From Pseudohalocynthiibacter aestuariivivens (lineage in GTDB: Bacteria > Pseudomonadota > Alphaproteobacteria > Rhodobacterales > Rhodobacteraceae): a stretch of DNA of 64,000 nucleotides. Numbering within the stretch: position 1 is the first letter of the stretch; the number at the start of each line of letters is the position of its first letter. The position numbers and the translations under genes are program-made. Below, one piece after another: positions 31,942 to 41,900 of this stretch. The stretch lies in contig NZ_JAGFNU010000003.1 of the NCBI RefSeq assembly GCF_018457175.1, positions 248,001 to 312,000 of the forward strand, in the 5' to 3' direction. The notes below the pieces were generated by a model that saw only the letters and a program-made list of their open reading frames with translations, was not told the DNA's origin and did no database searches.

Positions 31942-33000
31942 ATGACATCAATGACTTTTTATGCTCGCGGAGATAGTGCGTCAGCAAACAATGGTTCCCT
32001 GAATGCTCAAGGTACCAATACAACTCCTACAACCGAGCTTGTTTTCACAAGCGGACCAACTGGTGACATCGTTCTTGACTACAACAATGGTGCGCAGGAC
32101 CCCGATACCACTGTCTTAGTTGATGGTGTCGAGATGAATTTCACAGTCGAGTTTTCCGGTTTGCTCCCTTCCACAAACAAATTGTCGAATGTGAACGGGG
32201 AAGACCTTAGAGGTGAAGAAATTGTTGTTGTCACCACTGAAGATGGTCAAAGGTATTTTTTTCTAACGAACGGAACAACTTCTCTTGCGACCATGGATGA
32301 CTTCCCGAACGGTGCACATGCTATTGAAGGTGTAGTATCCGGAACGGATGTGCTGATCTGTTTCTTACGAGGCACTTACATCCGTACGCCCAAGGGTGAA
32401 GTTCCCGTTGAAACTCTGCGTGCTGGTGACCTTGTAACGAATTCCAAGGGAGAGCAGATTGCTCTCAGGTGGATTTCTTCACGCAAGCTTAGCCCCACGA
32501 ACCTGATGTTGGAACCGAAGTATCGACCAATACGAGTTCCGGAAGGAAGCTTTGGGAATAACAAACCTTTTGCAGATTTGTGGCTCTCTCCCTTGCACAG
32601 AATTGTCGTGCGCGGATGGGAAGTGGAATTGTATTTTGGTGAAGTGGAAGTATTCGCAGCTACGAAGCATGTAGTGCAAAATCAAACAACTTCTCGATCA
32701 GCTCGGTTTCGCGACATAGAGTATTTTCACCTCCTTTTTGATCAGCACGACGTCGTGTTGGCAAACGGCTTGGAAACGGAAAGCCTATTCCCCGGAGACA
32801 GAGCCATTGCGAGTCTGACTGAGGGTGAACGGAACAAACTAGATCAAATACTAGAGGAACAGGGACATAGTATTGATAACTACGGATCGACCGCATTGCC
32901 GACGATTACGAAGCATGAAGCGCATCTGTTAAAGCGCTCCGTCATCCAATCGGATGATTTAAGCCAAAGCGTAGGTGATCAGAAGCTGATAGCAGCCTGA
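31942..33000 (+). CDS. Hint-domain protein
   Basis: 352 residues from the ATG at 31942, which has GGAG 7 nt upstream; the upstream open frame lacks a ribosome site. Residues about 137-300 form a Hint (hedgehog/intein) module, beginning at CFLRGTYIRTPKGEVPVETL and followed by AGDLVTNSKGEQIALRWI. The first 130 residues look like a secreted beta-rich domain with no cysteine. Hint domains in Rhodobacterales are usually at the end of large secreted proteins. Here it is short and stands alone, with DNA poorer in G+C than the chromosome. The function is unknown. Confidence 0.75.
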   Translation: MTSMTFYARGDSASANNGSLNAQGTNTTPTTELVFTSGPTGDIVLDYNNGAQDPDTTVLVDGVEMNFTVEFSGLLPSTNKLSNVNGEDLRGEEIVVVTTEDGQRYFFLTNGTTSLATMDDFPNGAHAIEGVVSGTDVLICFLRGTYIRTPKGEVPVETLRAGDLVTNSKGEQIALRWISSRKLSPTNLMLEPKYRPIRVPEGSFGNNKPFADLWLSPLHRIVVRGWEVELYFGEVEVFAATKHVVQNQTTSRSARFRDIEYFHLLFDQHDVVLANGLETESLFPGDRAIASLTEGERNKLDQILEEQGHSIDNYGSTALPTITKHEAHLLKRSVIQSDDLSQSVGDQKLIAA

Positions 33001-33217
33001 TGGTGTTCTTAACGTATTCAACTACTAATTGATCATATTGCAATGTGTATCTCCCGGAAGTTTCGCATTTAGCATCAACAAGCTCGAACCTTTCTTACTA
33101 CTTCCAATATTGAAACAAATCACAATTCTGACACAGTTCGGTCACAAAAAAACCCTGATAAGTTTGAAATAATGGCAACTTGGGGGCATTCTGAACACAC
33201 TGAGGGGTGGTGAGCAG

Positions 33218-33622
33218 ATGCAAAGGGTACTAATCAGGGTTCTAGCTGCTTTTAGAAAAAGTGAGAGCGGTACAGCGACAATAGAAGCCGTTCTTTGGCT
33301 GCCAGTCTTCATTGCGTTTATTGCATTGGCGACGGACGCATCCTTTATTTTCTTTGGTCAAAATAAGGCTTACCGCATCGTTCAGGACGCAAACCGCAGC
33401 CTGTCTGTGGGCCGTCTGGAAACCGAAGCGGAAGTAGAGGCTTTTCTCACCAGCGCACTTTCAGGCATGTCGCCGAACGCAACAGTTTCTTCGACAATCG
33501 CAAGTGGCGCGGTAACAAGCCAAATCACGATCCCCACTTCTGATTTAACATCGATCAACATGATCTCTGCGCTTACAGGGCAAAATGTCTATGTCAGAGC
33601 GCGCCACCTAGTGGAGTATTGA
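33218..33622 (+). CDS. TadE-like pilus assembly protein
   Basis: 134 residues. After a basic N-terminus comes SESGTATIEAVLWLPVFIAF, which has the glutamate and hydrophobic helix of TadE/TadF pseudopilins. A short periplasmic domain follows. It precedes a TadG-like gene by 2 nt, as in tad loci, but no other tad genes (cpaA-F, flp) are in the window. Confidence 0.75.
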   Translation: MQRVLIRVLAAFRKSESGTATIEAVLWLPVFIAFIALATDASFIFFGQNKAYRIVQDANRSLSVGRLETEAEVEAFLTSALSGMSPNATVSSTIASGAVTSQITIPTSDLTSINMISALTGQNVYVRARHLVEY

Positions 33623-33624
33623 AA

Positions 33625-34950
33625 ATGTACATTTCATCTGAGAGCGATCAAGAATTCCAGTTCAATTTTCTTACAGATGAAAACGGCGCCATGACTATCT
33701 TTGGTCTCTTTGTTTTTGTTGTCATGATTTTTGTAAGCGCTGTTGCGGTTGATGTTGCGAACCTTATGGCCGCGCGCAACCAATTGCAGGTTGCTGCAGA
33801 TACTGCAGCGCATGCTGCTCTATATTTCCGGGACACAAATGACGAAGACGCGGCGAAAGCAAAGGCCGTAGAGCTTGCTTCAGCGGGAATGCCCGTTTTG
33901 GTCTATGGAGAGGTTCTTTCAACCGATGATGTGCAATTTGGTACGTGGGATTTTGACGCACAGGCCTTTAGTGCTGACAGCACTTCCAGAACCGCCGTCA
34001 TGGTGACAACCAGACGCTTGTCAGAACGCTCAAACAGCATTGCCAGCTACCTGTTTCAATTTGCGGGTAAAAGTGATTGGGACGTGATTACCTCGGCTGT
34101 ATTTACGACTTATAAGCCGACATGTTTCCGCGAAGGTTTTGTCGCTGATGACGTTGTCGATATCCAGAGTAATAATGGCTACTCAAACGGGTTCTGCATC
34201 CATTCAAACGAATATGTGTCCGTTAACTTAAACAACACATTTGAACCCGGTACGGTCGTATCCATGCCCAACATGGATGAAATCGACCTGCCCCAATCAG
34301 GTTTTGAAAACAACGACGGCTTGCAGGCAGCGCTGCGCTCAGGCGTTTATCGGTTACGGATTATCAACAAACTGGACGGCATCATTGCTGGTCTGGCAGT
34401 CGGGAGTGACAAATATATTCCGGACTACATCACATCTGACGAACCCGTGGTTATATTAGGTGGTCACACGTTGGACGAAGACGATTTCATTCCCGGTCGT
34501 ATTCACACCATGCACTGTACCGGTGCAGGTAAGGTAACAATTAGCCCAACTGTACCGCTGACCGAGATTGTATTTGTCTCAGATTGCGAGGTTAAATTTG
34601 GGGCTGGTACGATCCTACAAGATGTCGTTATCGCAACTACCGATACAGGCGCCACGTCAATGAACAGCCCGGCATCATTTCAGATTGGCCGTGACGACAA
34701 TTGTGCCGAAGGTGGTGGCGCGCAGCTTCTCAGCTTAGGTGGTATGGATTTTGCCGCTGGGCTCAAGATGTTTGGTGGTCAGATTATTGCAAAAGGTGAC
34801 GTTGAATTTTCTGCCGAAGCAAATGGCATTGAAGGCGCGTCCATAATCTCGGCAAGCACGATTTCGGGCACGTCCAATATGGAAATGGCTTTTTGTGGGA
34901 CTGGCATGGAGGACAACTTTGAGGCTGAATACTTCCGGCTCGCCGGGTAG
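33625..34950 (+). CDS. TadG-like pilus-associated protein
   Basis: 441 residues from the ATG at 33625 (GGAG 8 nt upstream; a TTG at 33619 is also in frame). DENGAMTIFGLFVFVVMIFV is the single membrane anchor, followed by VDVANLMAARNQLQVAADTA, the hallmark of TadG-type proteins. The long extracytoplasmic part is not recognised. It contains few cysteines (CFREGF, GFCIHS, MHCTGAGK, SDCEVKFG, DDNCAEGG, AFCGTGM) that could form disulfides. It forms a two-gene operon with the TadE-like gene. Confidence 0.75.
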   Translation: MYISSESDQEFQFNFLTDENGAMTIFGLFVFVVMIFVSAVAVDVANLMAARNQLQVAADTAAHAALYFRDTNDEDAAKAKAVELASAGMPVLVYGEVLSTDDVQFGTWDFDAQAFSADSTSRTAVMVTTRRLSERSNSIASYLFQFAGKSDWDVITSAVFTTYKPTCFREGFVADDVVDIQSNNGYSNGFCIHSNEYVSVNLNNTFEPGTVVSMPNMDEIDLPQSGFENNDGLQAALRSGVYRLRIINKLDGIIAGLAVGSDKYIPDYITSDEPVVILGGHTLDEDDFIPGRIHTMHCTGAGKVTISPTVPLTEIVFVSDCEVKFGAGTILQDVVIATTDTGATSMNSPASFQIGRDDNCAEGGGAQLLSLGGMDFAAGLKMFGGQIIAKGDVEFSAEANGIEGASIISASTISGTSNMEMAFCGTGMEDNFEAEYFRLAG

Positions 34951-35439
34951 CAAGGCTGCAAGCAGTGGCAGCCCACGGCGCGATATAGGTGCATCTGGAA
35001 AATATCCAAATCTATTTTCTAACCAGCACTTCAGTCCAATATCGCGCCGTTGGCCTCAATCAATTCCAACCCTTCAACCATTTGCCCATTGGAACGAATT
35101 TAGCTGACCGCAAAAGCAGATTCTTCACCAAATCTAAACTGCACACGACATATAAGACCCCCTCTATTGAAGTTCTTAGGGACCGCGAGAATTCAATTAC
35201 CTTCACATCGGCACATACAATTTTTCACAATTTTTGTTCAGTTTGAAAATGATGGAAAGCGGATTTTCGCCTGTAATCTCTCCAATTGGCGCCAATGAAA
35301 TAGTCGCGCTTGAAGAACAGATATGCGCCTGCCATCGTTTCAATCCCCTTCGATCGGCTGGATTGTAAACGATTTGGCCGAAAATTAGCCGCAATTGGCT
35401 ATTATTGACCACGAATAAGAAACAATAGAGGTAAAACAC
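34951..35439. other. 489-nt non-coding region upstream of the repeat protein
   Basis: Contains the inverted repeat at 34975-35050, a perfect 12-bp palindrome ATTGGCGCCAAT at 35285-35296, and the short inverted repeat TAGCC-GCAATT-GGCTA at 35386-35401 about 40 nt before the next start. These may be operators of the gene at 35440. No gene is visible. Confidence 0.45.
34975..35050. repeat. Perfect 12-bp inverted repeat with 52-nt loop
   Basis: ACGGCGCGATAT (34975-34986) is repeated inverted as ATATCGCGCCGT (35039-35050), just downstream of the TadG-like gene. No T-run follows. It could be a transcript-end structure or the remains of a mobile end. Confidence 0.6.
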
Positions 35440-36189
35440 ATGGCGCGTACCAATAGAGCACTACCAATCAATGCGGCACCTCGTGCAGGTGAAGCATTTG
35501 AAGACATCGACAATTTTGAGCTTCCGGCATCAGCCGCAGATATTATCCCCGGCGAAACGGTTCCAGTCGTGGCGAACGAGAATGCAGAGATTCCAGCAGA
35601 TGGTGACATGCCCGGGGAATTGCCTGAGGGTGCGATGGCGGGCATGGAACGCACAGCGCCTTTCGAAATGGCATCTCCGGCAGAAACAGTTGCAGCGGAA
35701 AAGGCAGGCTTGGCACTTCCGGACGCTGCAGCAGATATCATTCCCGGTGAAACAATTCCCGCTGTCGCCGATGGACATGCGGGTATCCCGGCGGATGGCG
35801 GCATGCCCGGGGAATTACCTGAGGGTGCGATGGCGGGCATGGAACGCACAGCGCCTTTCGAAATGGTATCTCCGGCAGAAACAGTTGCAGCGGAAAAGGC
35901 AGGCTTGGAACTTCCGGACACTGCCGCAGGTATCATTCCCGGTGAAACAATCCCTGCTGTAGCGGATGGACATGCGACGGTTCCGAGTGTCGAAGAAATC
36001 CTTGCGGCGCTACCGACACCTCCCGCTCATGACTTTGAAGATGACCTCCTTGAATTGCCGCAAGAATCTATGGCCGAAGAACGTGGAAATTTTGGCACCC
36101 ACGGCGCAAGTTTTGAGGACCGCGGCGGAAATTTTGAAGACCACGCAGGTAACTTCGATGATTTTAGTGAGGCCAACGATTTCTTCTAA
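35440..36189 (+). CDS. Acidic repeat protein of unknown function
   Basis: 249 residues, strongly acidic, without cysteines. Two full 65-residue units and the start of a third run from residue 28, each opening with LPxxAADIIPGET and containing MPGELPEGAMAGMERTAPFE. The C-terminus has short GNFED-type repeats rich in glycine, phenylalanine and aspartate. No signal peptide is visible. The nucleotide units are nearly identical, so the expansion is recent. A strong hairpin ends the gene. Confidence 0.7.
   Translation: MARTNRALPINAAPRAGEAFEDIDNFELPASAADIIPGETVPVVANENAEIPADGDMPGELPEGAMAGMERTAPFEMASPAETVAAEKAGLALPDAAADIIPGETIPAVADGHAGIPADGGMPGELPEGAMAGMERTAPFEMVSPAETVAAEKAGLELPDTAAGIIPGETIPAVADGHATVPSVEEILAALPTPPAHDFEDDLLELPQESMAEERGNFGTHGASFEDRGGNFEDHAGNFDDFSEANDFF
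35521..35985 (+). repeat. 195-bp coding tandem repeats (2.4 copies)
   Basis: Units begin at 35521, 35716 and 35911, exactly 195 bp apart. The second and third starts share long identical stretches with the first. The spacing is a multiple of three and keeps the reading frame. Confidence 0.85.
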
Positions 36190-36213
36190 CTAAGAAATCA
36201 ATTTTCTCACATG

Positions 36214-36247
36214 GTAGGGGTCGGAAGCGTTTTCCGACCCCTACTTT
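36214..36247 (+). terminator. Rho-independent terminator after the repeat protein
   Basis: GTAGGGGTCGGAA (36214-36226) pairs perfectly with TTCCGACCCCTAC (36232-36244) over a 5-nt loop, followed by TTT. It lies 25 nt after the stop codon. Confidence 0.85.
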
Positions 36248-36408
36248 ATGGTTGCATGAAGATATTTAGAATAACCTCAATTTCCGAACAGCGCATTCTG
36301 AACGTGAAAGGATGCTCCTATGACTTCCATTAGGGATGCGGTAACCTTACCAAAAGGTCCCGCTACTTGGGGAATGTCGATTTTTCAAAACAACTTGGCC
36401 CGGGCGCA

Positions 36409-37110
36409 ATGCTAATTACGAAGAGATTCAAAAACACCAGCTTTTGCGCAGTGGTACTTGGTAGTTTTGCATTAGCGCCCATAGCGAAATCTGAGGTGGT
36501 TCAGTGCGAAAAATTGGAGATCAGCGTTGATACACCTGACAACGTTCTCGCCCAGCACATCTGCCACGTTGCTGAGCAGGCGCGTGATCAGTTGAAAGTT
36601 TGCCATCTATTTCAGACGGAACCTGTTCTCATAAAAATTGTAGAGCAACCAAAGCTTGACCAGTTTGATTGTTTAGGCGTGTTTCGGTGTGATGACTCTG
36701 TTGTCGAAGTCATTGAACCATCACGAATACCTGAAGTTCTGGTTGAAGATGATCCGCTTTTACTGATTTCAGAAAATATCGTTTTTGACAGTGTAGTAGT
36801 GCATGAACTGACACATGCTTTTATGCATCAAACGTTGCCAACAAGAAGTGGGAGCGTCGCTCAGGACGAGTATCTTGCTTACGCGATGCAGTTTGAATTT
36901 ATGCCTGAAGACGCGCGAAATGTTATGCTAGAGGCGCGCCCAGTCACAACAGATGTCACTCTGGATTCCCTCAATGAAATGATCTTGATGTTTGCACCCA
37001 CTTTGTTTGGCTTGCGCGCTTGGACGCATTTTAACTATGAGAACAACGGATGTGATTTTTTCCAGCTTCTTTTGGGTGGCAAGGTGAATTTTGCACCGGA
37101 GTTCGAATGA
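36409..37110 (+). CDS. Exported zincin-like protein (HELTH motif)
   Basis: 233 residues from the ATG at 36409. A signal peptide is likely (basic start, then FCAVVLGSFALAPIAKSE). VVVHELTHAFMHQT around residues 138-151 has the HExxH zinc-binding pattern of metallopeptidases, followed by DEYLAYAMQFEFMPE, where a third ligand could lie. Several cysteines (VQCEK, HICHV, KVCHLF, DCLGVFRCDD) may form disulfides. I cannot name a family with certainty; a peptidase role is inference. Confidence 0.65.
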   Translation: MLITKRFKNTSFCAVVLGSFALAPIAKSEVVQCEKLEISVDTPDNVLAQHICHVAEQARDQLKVCHLFQTEPVLIKIVEQPKLDQFDCLGVFRCDDSVVEVIEPSRIPEVLVEDDPLLLISENIVFDSVVVHELTHAFMHQTLPTRSGSVAQDEYLAYAMQFEFMPEDARNVMLEARPVTTDVTLDSLNEMILMFAPTLFGLRAWTHFNYENNGCDFFQLLLGGKVNFAPEFE

Positions 37111-37460
37111 AACAACAAAACTCATCATCGACAACGCCCAGAATGGATAGTGGCTGCCGATTCACCCCGGCAGTATACTTTTGCTGAAAATGGTGGAAAA
37201 AATTATTAGCGATCCACGATTGGAAAACGGGCAAATTGAAAACGGTGTAGGTTCATATTTTCAGAACGTATATCGGGGAGCAGTGGCTAACACGTATAGG
37301 GTGTATTCAGGTACCCCCTAGATGGGTCCCGGCAACTCTTTGTTTTTTAACACTTATTCCGCTAACGCGGGCACAAGTCGTCTGATGCAGTGGCTTGGTG
37401 AGCTTGCCTGTGACTGAGGCGGTGTCCGGGTGCAAGGGATGGACGGCGTTAGCCGTGATC
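37111..37460. other. 350-nt spacer between left segment and replication module
   Basis: No gene is visible. It carries two members of the dispersed hairpin family: CCGC-TAAC-GCGG at 37359-37370 and ACGGC-GTTA-GCCGT at 37443-37456. Confidence 0.5.
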
Positions 37461-38090
37461 CTACATTGACTGCCCCTCACGATGATCTTTTAGTATGCGG
37501 TAGACTGAAGCTCTCGATACGTTTGCCTGTTTGGCGATCTCATTAGGTTTGAACCCTCTTTTGTAGAAGTCCAGCACTTCAGGAGCTTTCCGCTGTGCGG
37601 TGGGCACGCGACCTTTATAACGGCCTTCAGCCTTCGCCTTCGCTATACCGACAGCTCGACGTTCAGCCAGTCTGTCACGCTCGAACTGGGCGATAGCGCT
37701 GGTAATGTGGAACAGCAACACTTGTGCAGGATCATTGGGGTTGAGTGGCTTGTCAGACAGGTCCAGCAATGTCAGGAACACGTTATGCTTTGGCAAGCGC
37801 TTTGCTTCGAGCTGTGCCTCAGTGACGTCTCTGAAGGCCCGGTCCATCTTTGTACAAACGATGTACACTGGTTTGCCTGTATCCGCCGCCCTGTCGATGG
37901 CATCAGACAGCATACGCTGAAACACAGGGCGTTCGTGTCGGGTCGAGGCTTCTTCCTCATATATGCGGTTTGGATCACAGGCATTCTTAAGCAACGTGGC
38001 ACGCTGGTCTTCCCAGCCTGCAGCCTGCTCTTCTTTACTGACGCTGACTCGAATGTAGCCCCAGCGTTCCGCATTGGTCTGTATATCCAT
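37461..38090 (-). CDS. Serine recombinase (resolvase/invertase family)
   Basis: 209 residues. The N-terminal catalytic domain starts with WGYIRVSVSKEEQ, with the nucleophile Ser16 in YxRVS. Then come KMDRAFRDVTEAQLEAKRL and AIAQFERDRLAERRAVGIAK. The C-terminal helix-turn-helix is FKPNEIAKQANVSRASVYRI. Length and layout fit a Tn3-type resolvase that resolves multimers. The stop is TAG. Inverted repeats upstream of the start are candidate res subsites. Confidence 0.9.
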   Translation of the reverse strand: MDIQTNAERWGYIRVSVSKEEQAAGWEDQRATLLKNACDPNRIYEEEASTRHERPVFQRMLSDAIDRAADTGKPVYIVCTKMDRAFRDVTEAQLEAKRLPKHNVFLTLLDLSDKPLNPNDPAQVLLFHITSAIAQFERDRLAERRAVGIAKAKAEGRYKGRVPTAQRKAPEVLDFYKRGFKPNEIAKQANVSRASVYRILKDHREGQSM

Positions 38091-38109
38091 AACTTCACCT
38101 CATGATTCG

Positions 38110-38218
38110 CACACGGTTCTAGAACTTATGATACTTTCTCACACGGATGGAGTCCAGCATCATGTGAGACAGATATGCAGTGTTTCAGGAATCTATTTGG
38201 GGACGTCCCGTGTGAGAC
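38110..38218. promoter_or_regulatory. Candidate res site / resolvase operator
   Basis: CACACGG at 38110-38116, TCTCACACGG at 38137-38146, ATGTGAGAC at 38162-38170 and CCGTGTGAGAC at 38208-38218 form direct and inverted copies of one motif; the 10-bp pair TCTCACACGG/CCGTGTGAGA is perfect. They lie directly upstream of the resolvase start (38090), the usual place for res subsites that also repress the gene. Confidence 0.6.
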
Positions 38219-38529
38219 TGTCCAAATGGCTCCGGATCGTTGAGATGAACGCCGTTAGGCGTAATATGCCTTTGCTCCCTCCCCGGTTATCGACGTGTTC
38301 CACACCCTCAGTTGTGAACGATTCTTAACTAATGCTTGGAGGTAAGTTGTACCGATCTGTTCACTTTGAGCAATTTCTACCGTTTTAACCTCGGCAGGCG
38401 CTAAACAGCGAATATCTTACATTATCAAGGAATATCATACTAAAGGACTCAGGTATTGCCCACGGGATGGATATAGTATGTATGGGAATCGGGGTTGGGT
38501 CGTACACCCGCTGACGCGGGGGCAGTAGC

Positions 38530-38564
38530 AAGCCGGATACGCAGTAAAGCCGGATACGCAGTAA
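38530..38564 (+). repeat. Short tandem repeat near the origin
   Basis: AGCCGGATACGCAGTAA occurs twice in tandem between the resolvase and the iterons. No gene crosses it. It may be part of the origin region. Confidence 0.6.
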
Positions 38565-38659
38565 AAGCCAGACACGGGAATGCGGTAAGGCAGTTTGTCG
38601 GCAGTGTCGTTGAACTGGTGATAACCGCGTTAGCGGTTTGTTACATGATGATGGGTAGC

Positions 38660-38956
38660 GACCCCAGTGACCCCAGTGCGATGGATGGACTGGGGTCGCA
38701 TTTTGCTATTACATTACAAAGCATTAGGCAGAAAAATACCCGTCAGACCCCAGTGACCCCAGTCGATGGTAACTTTGTGCGGTTGCGAGGGAGAGCACTT
38801 GGTGTCCTGTTCTTTCCTTCTTATTTCTATTTTCCATTAAATTTATAAAAGACTGGGGTCACTGGGGTCTTTCAACATTAAGACATTGAAAAAGCACAGT
38901 TTTAAGCGACCCCAGTCGAAACGATGTACTGGGGTCGCACTGGGGTCACTGGGGTC
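38660..38956. other. Iteron field with AT-rich core: candidate replication origin
   Basis: Eleven perfect copies of the 9-mer GACCCCAGT lie within 297 bp. Five are direct (38660, 38669, 38746, 38755, 38908) and six inverted (38689, 38852, 38861, 38928, 38939, 38948). Two doublets at 38746-38763 and 38852-38869 form an 18-bp inverted repeat flanking a stretch that is T/A-rich at 38811-38850. The copies at 38908 and 38928 form a hairpin with an 11-bp stem. It ends 18 bp before the primase stop codon. Iterons, AT-rich DNA and a primase next door are the classic layout of an origin. Confidence 0.75.
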
Positions 38957-38973
38957 GCTTGACGAAAAGCCGC

Positions 38974-41900
38974 TCACGCGGTCTGCACCGTCTCCGTCTT
39001 GCCCTCTCCCGCATCTCTCCCGTATCTCAGCAATACGTCCTGCAGATCGTTGAGGGACGGGAAGCTGATGTACTTCTTCCGAGTGTCAGTTTTCTTAACC
39101 GCTCGTGAGTCATCATCAATCTCACCGAGATATTCAACAACCCGCTTATTTTCTCCACTAAACGCGTTATTTCCTAGCAGGGATTTAGTCGCACTGAGTA
39201 TTTCGGCAGCTTTATTGCCGAACGCACGTGATCCATCACTAAGCGCTTGGTTGAAATGTGGCTGGGCCACAATCGTCTCTTCTTCCTCACTAAGGTTATA
39301 GTGAAACACGTCCCCATCGGGCATGCGTCCAGAAAGTTCTCCACTCACGATGATATCCATCAGTCTCGCAGCCGAACCTGCTAGCCCCATACCTGCCTGC
39401 TCACGCAGGTAAATAGTTGCAGGAGGCGCGCGTAGGCTATCCCACGTCAAATCTACGTCAGCCGGATTCCAGTTGGTAAGTTCGTGAACCATGGCTTCAA
39501 TGCCCCCATTCTCCATCTGGTCATCTATCGCGCCGAAGTATTTCGCATCCTGAATCTTCGCCTCCGAACACGTCAGGACAAGAAAGCGGCGCGCATCCTC
39601 TTTATCCACGGGGACCATCCATTCATCATTCGATACAAAAGCAAGGTTAACGTAGTTTGGTCGCTCTATCAGATTGACGTGCTTGCTCTCAATCTGCAGC
39701 GTGTCGGAGCTGATAAGGTCTTTCATGACCCCCCCCGCAGACTTGTCCCCGGCCCAGAACGCTTCTTCGCAGGTTAGGAAAATCTTGCCGTCTAAGTGCG
39801 CGTTAAAATTCCCAGTCAGGTGACGTCCGGAACTAACTTTCAATGCCCCACATCCAATAGCCTTCCTAATCCAGTCAAATACTTTAGATTTGCCCGTGCC
39901 CTGTCGCCCTCTAACCGCGATTGCGCTGGGGATTTTAACGCCGGGACGCGCAAACAACGATGCAAGCCACGTCATAACCCAATTGAAAATCTTTTCGTCA
40001 TTTTCGCAGATATTTTCTTTAATGTGTTCGCGTAATTTACTCCAATCACCTTCCACCCCCTCAACAGCAAAACCCGTCCACAGATTGTACTCTGCACGCG
40101 TCCGGAAAGCGCGCTGGCCCTTCACAGGCTCAGGCTCGAAGCATGTCCCCATGTAAGTGGCGCGCCGACGGTTATGGAAAAACACTTTGTCAGGCTCCAC
40201 AAAACCGATCTTCCCATCCTCTTTAGTGTAAGAGACAGCGCGGTTTTTATAGAGTTTTGAAAGCGTGGCTTCTCTCCACAGGCGCACAGGCTCGCCCGGT
40301 CCATACCGCATCGCCACACGCGCTTCGCCATCCATCACAACGTAGTCAAAACGGTCTGTGGTCGCGGCTGCAATTTGGTCGCTGACAATGTTCTTCAGCT
40401 TTAGATATGCAGCGTCGTCTTTGAAGTTCAGGCCATGTTCTCTGAAGACTTTTGCGTTTTCAGCTTCAGCATCGACTAGGAATCCACTGGCGGTAACTAG
40501 GTCTTCATCGTGGAGGGGCTGCAATGCCACAGGCATATCTTGCCCCCCGATTGCGTCGGGGCTATGCGGATCAGCATCCAGAGGGTTACGCTTCTTGTCT
40601 TCATCACGCTCCATAAGCTGACGCGCTACATGCGATTTTGCATCCTCCACATGCTCACGCACGTACGTGGGCCTGACACCAAGTTCCGTAAGCTGCTGTG
40701 ACAATGTTTCAGCTTTTACGCCGTCATCATCATCAGTCCCATTCTCACGCCAGAAAGCGCGCGCCTCTGTTTCTCCCAATTCTTCAATAGGGGTGAGACA
40801 GGCGAAAGAGGCCTCTTCCTTTCCGTCAGGAAGGTCAAACATAAAATCAGGATCGCTCAAAAATACCGGGTCCAGCCAATCGTTTTCAATCGACTGCGCC
40901 AACATGTGTACAAGCTTGTGATCGTTCGATTGGCAATAATTGCGAAGACATTTCCAACTCGCGTAATCTTCAGGATCATCGCCCATTGCGCCTGACGGGT
41001 TACAAGCCCGAGTTGCTGCACCATCCTCATTCGTATGAAAATCATGGTAAGGACAGCGTGTGTGTGCGGTCTCATCACCGGCTGCGCCGCCTTTAAGAAA
41101 GATGTCTTCCCCAAACGTATCGATGATCGATGTCAGGTCCCAGCGTTTACCGTACCGACGATAGAGCTTCGTTACATCAATGATCTCGCCTTCATATTCC
41201 ACTGTAACTTCAGGAATGGATGACTTTCGGTTGGTGTTCGCACCTGCCTGTTCAAATGGGTTTGAAGGCGCATTTTTGAAGTCTTGTTTAGTGGCTTCCG
41301 GCACGTCTTCGAATGCCAATGATTCTCCACGAAAAATGACGGCCTCAAAATCAGCCCCCTCTGGGTGTGCACCCCGATAGAATAAACGGCTCGGGTCGGT
41401 ACAGCTACCATCCGGAACGACATCCAGAGTTTTCGCCATTCCCCAAATCTTACGGCTCCACAAGTCTAGCCGTTCTCTTTCCGTATTACCCCAGTCGCGA
41501 AGAATTACACGATCTTTGAATGGGAAAATTAACCGCATCTTGTGCTGTGGTGGTGTGGAATATGTAAGACGCTGTTTGCCCATATCGTCTGTAAATTCGC
41601 CTGTCAGATTACACTGCGCTGCAAAATACACAGAGAAGCCTTTCTTGGCTTCAAGAAAACTCTGAAGGTCTGCTTCGGTTGGGTCGCCATCACATTTTGT
41701 GTGCTTCACCACATTGTCACGCATTGTGTCGTCTTTGGTCTTAAGGTGGTTGAAGCTGGTATAGAGGAAGCAGGTCAGACCGCTGACGCGGACTTTCTCT
41801 TTGATGGTCTCAATGTCTCCCGACGCATCAAGGTCCAACGCAAGAAAATCCATGCTAATAATTGTTGAAGCAAAACGCTTTCCTGTGTCCCCGTTTCCCC

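Noticed and set aside
38495-38848. 117-codon plus-strand frame over the iteron region
   Set aside because: It runs through the iterons and two hairpins, has no ribosome site, and its sequence (SDPSDPS, TPVTPV) is only the translation of the repeats.
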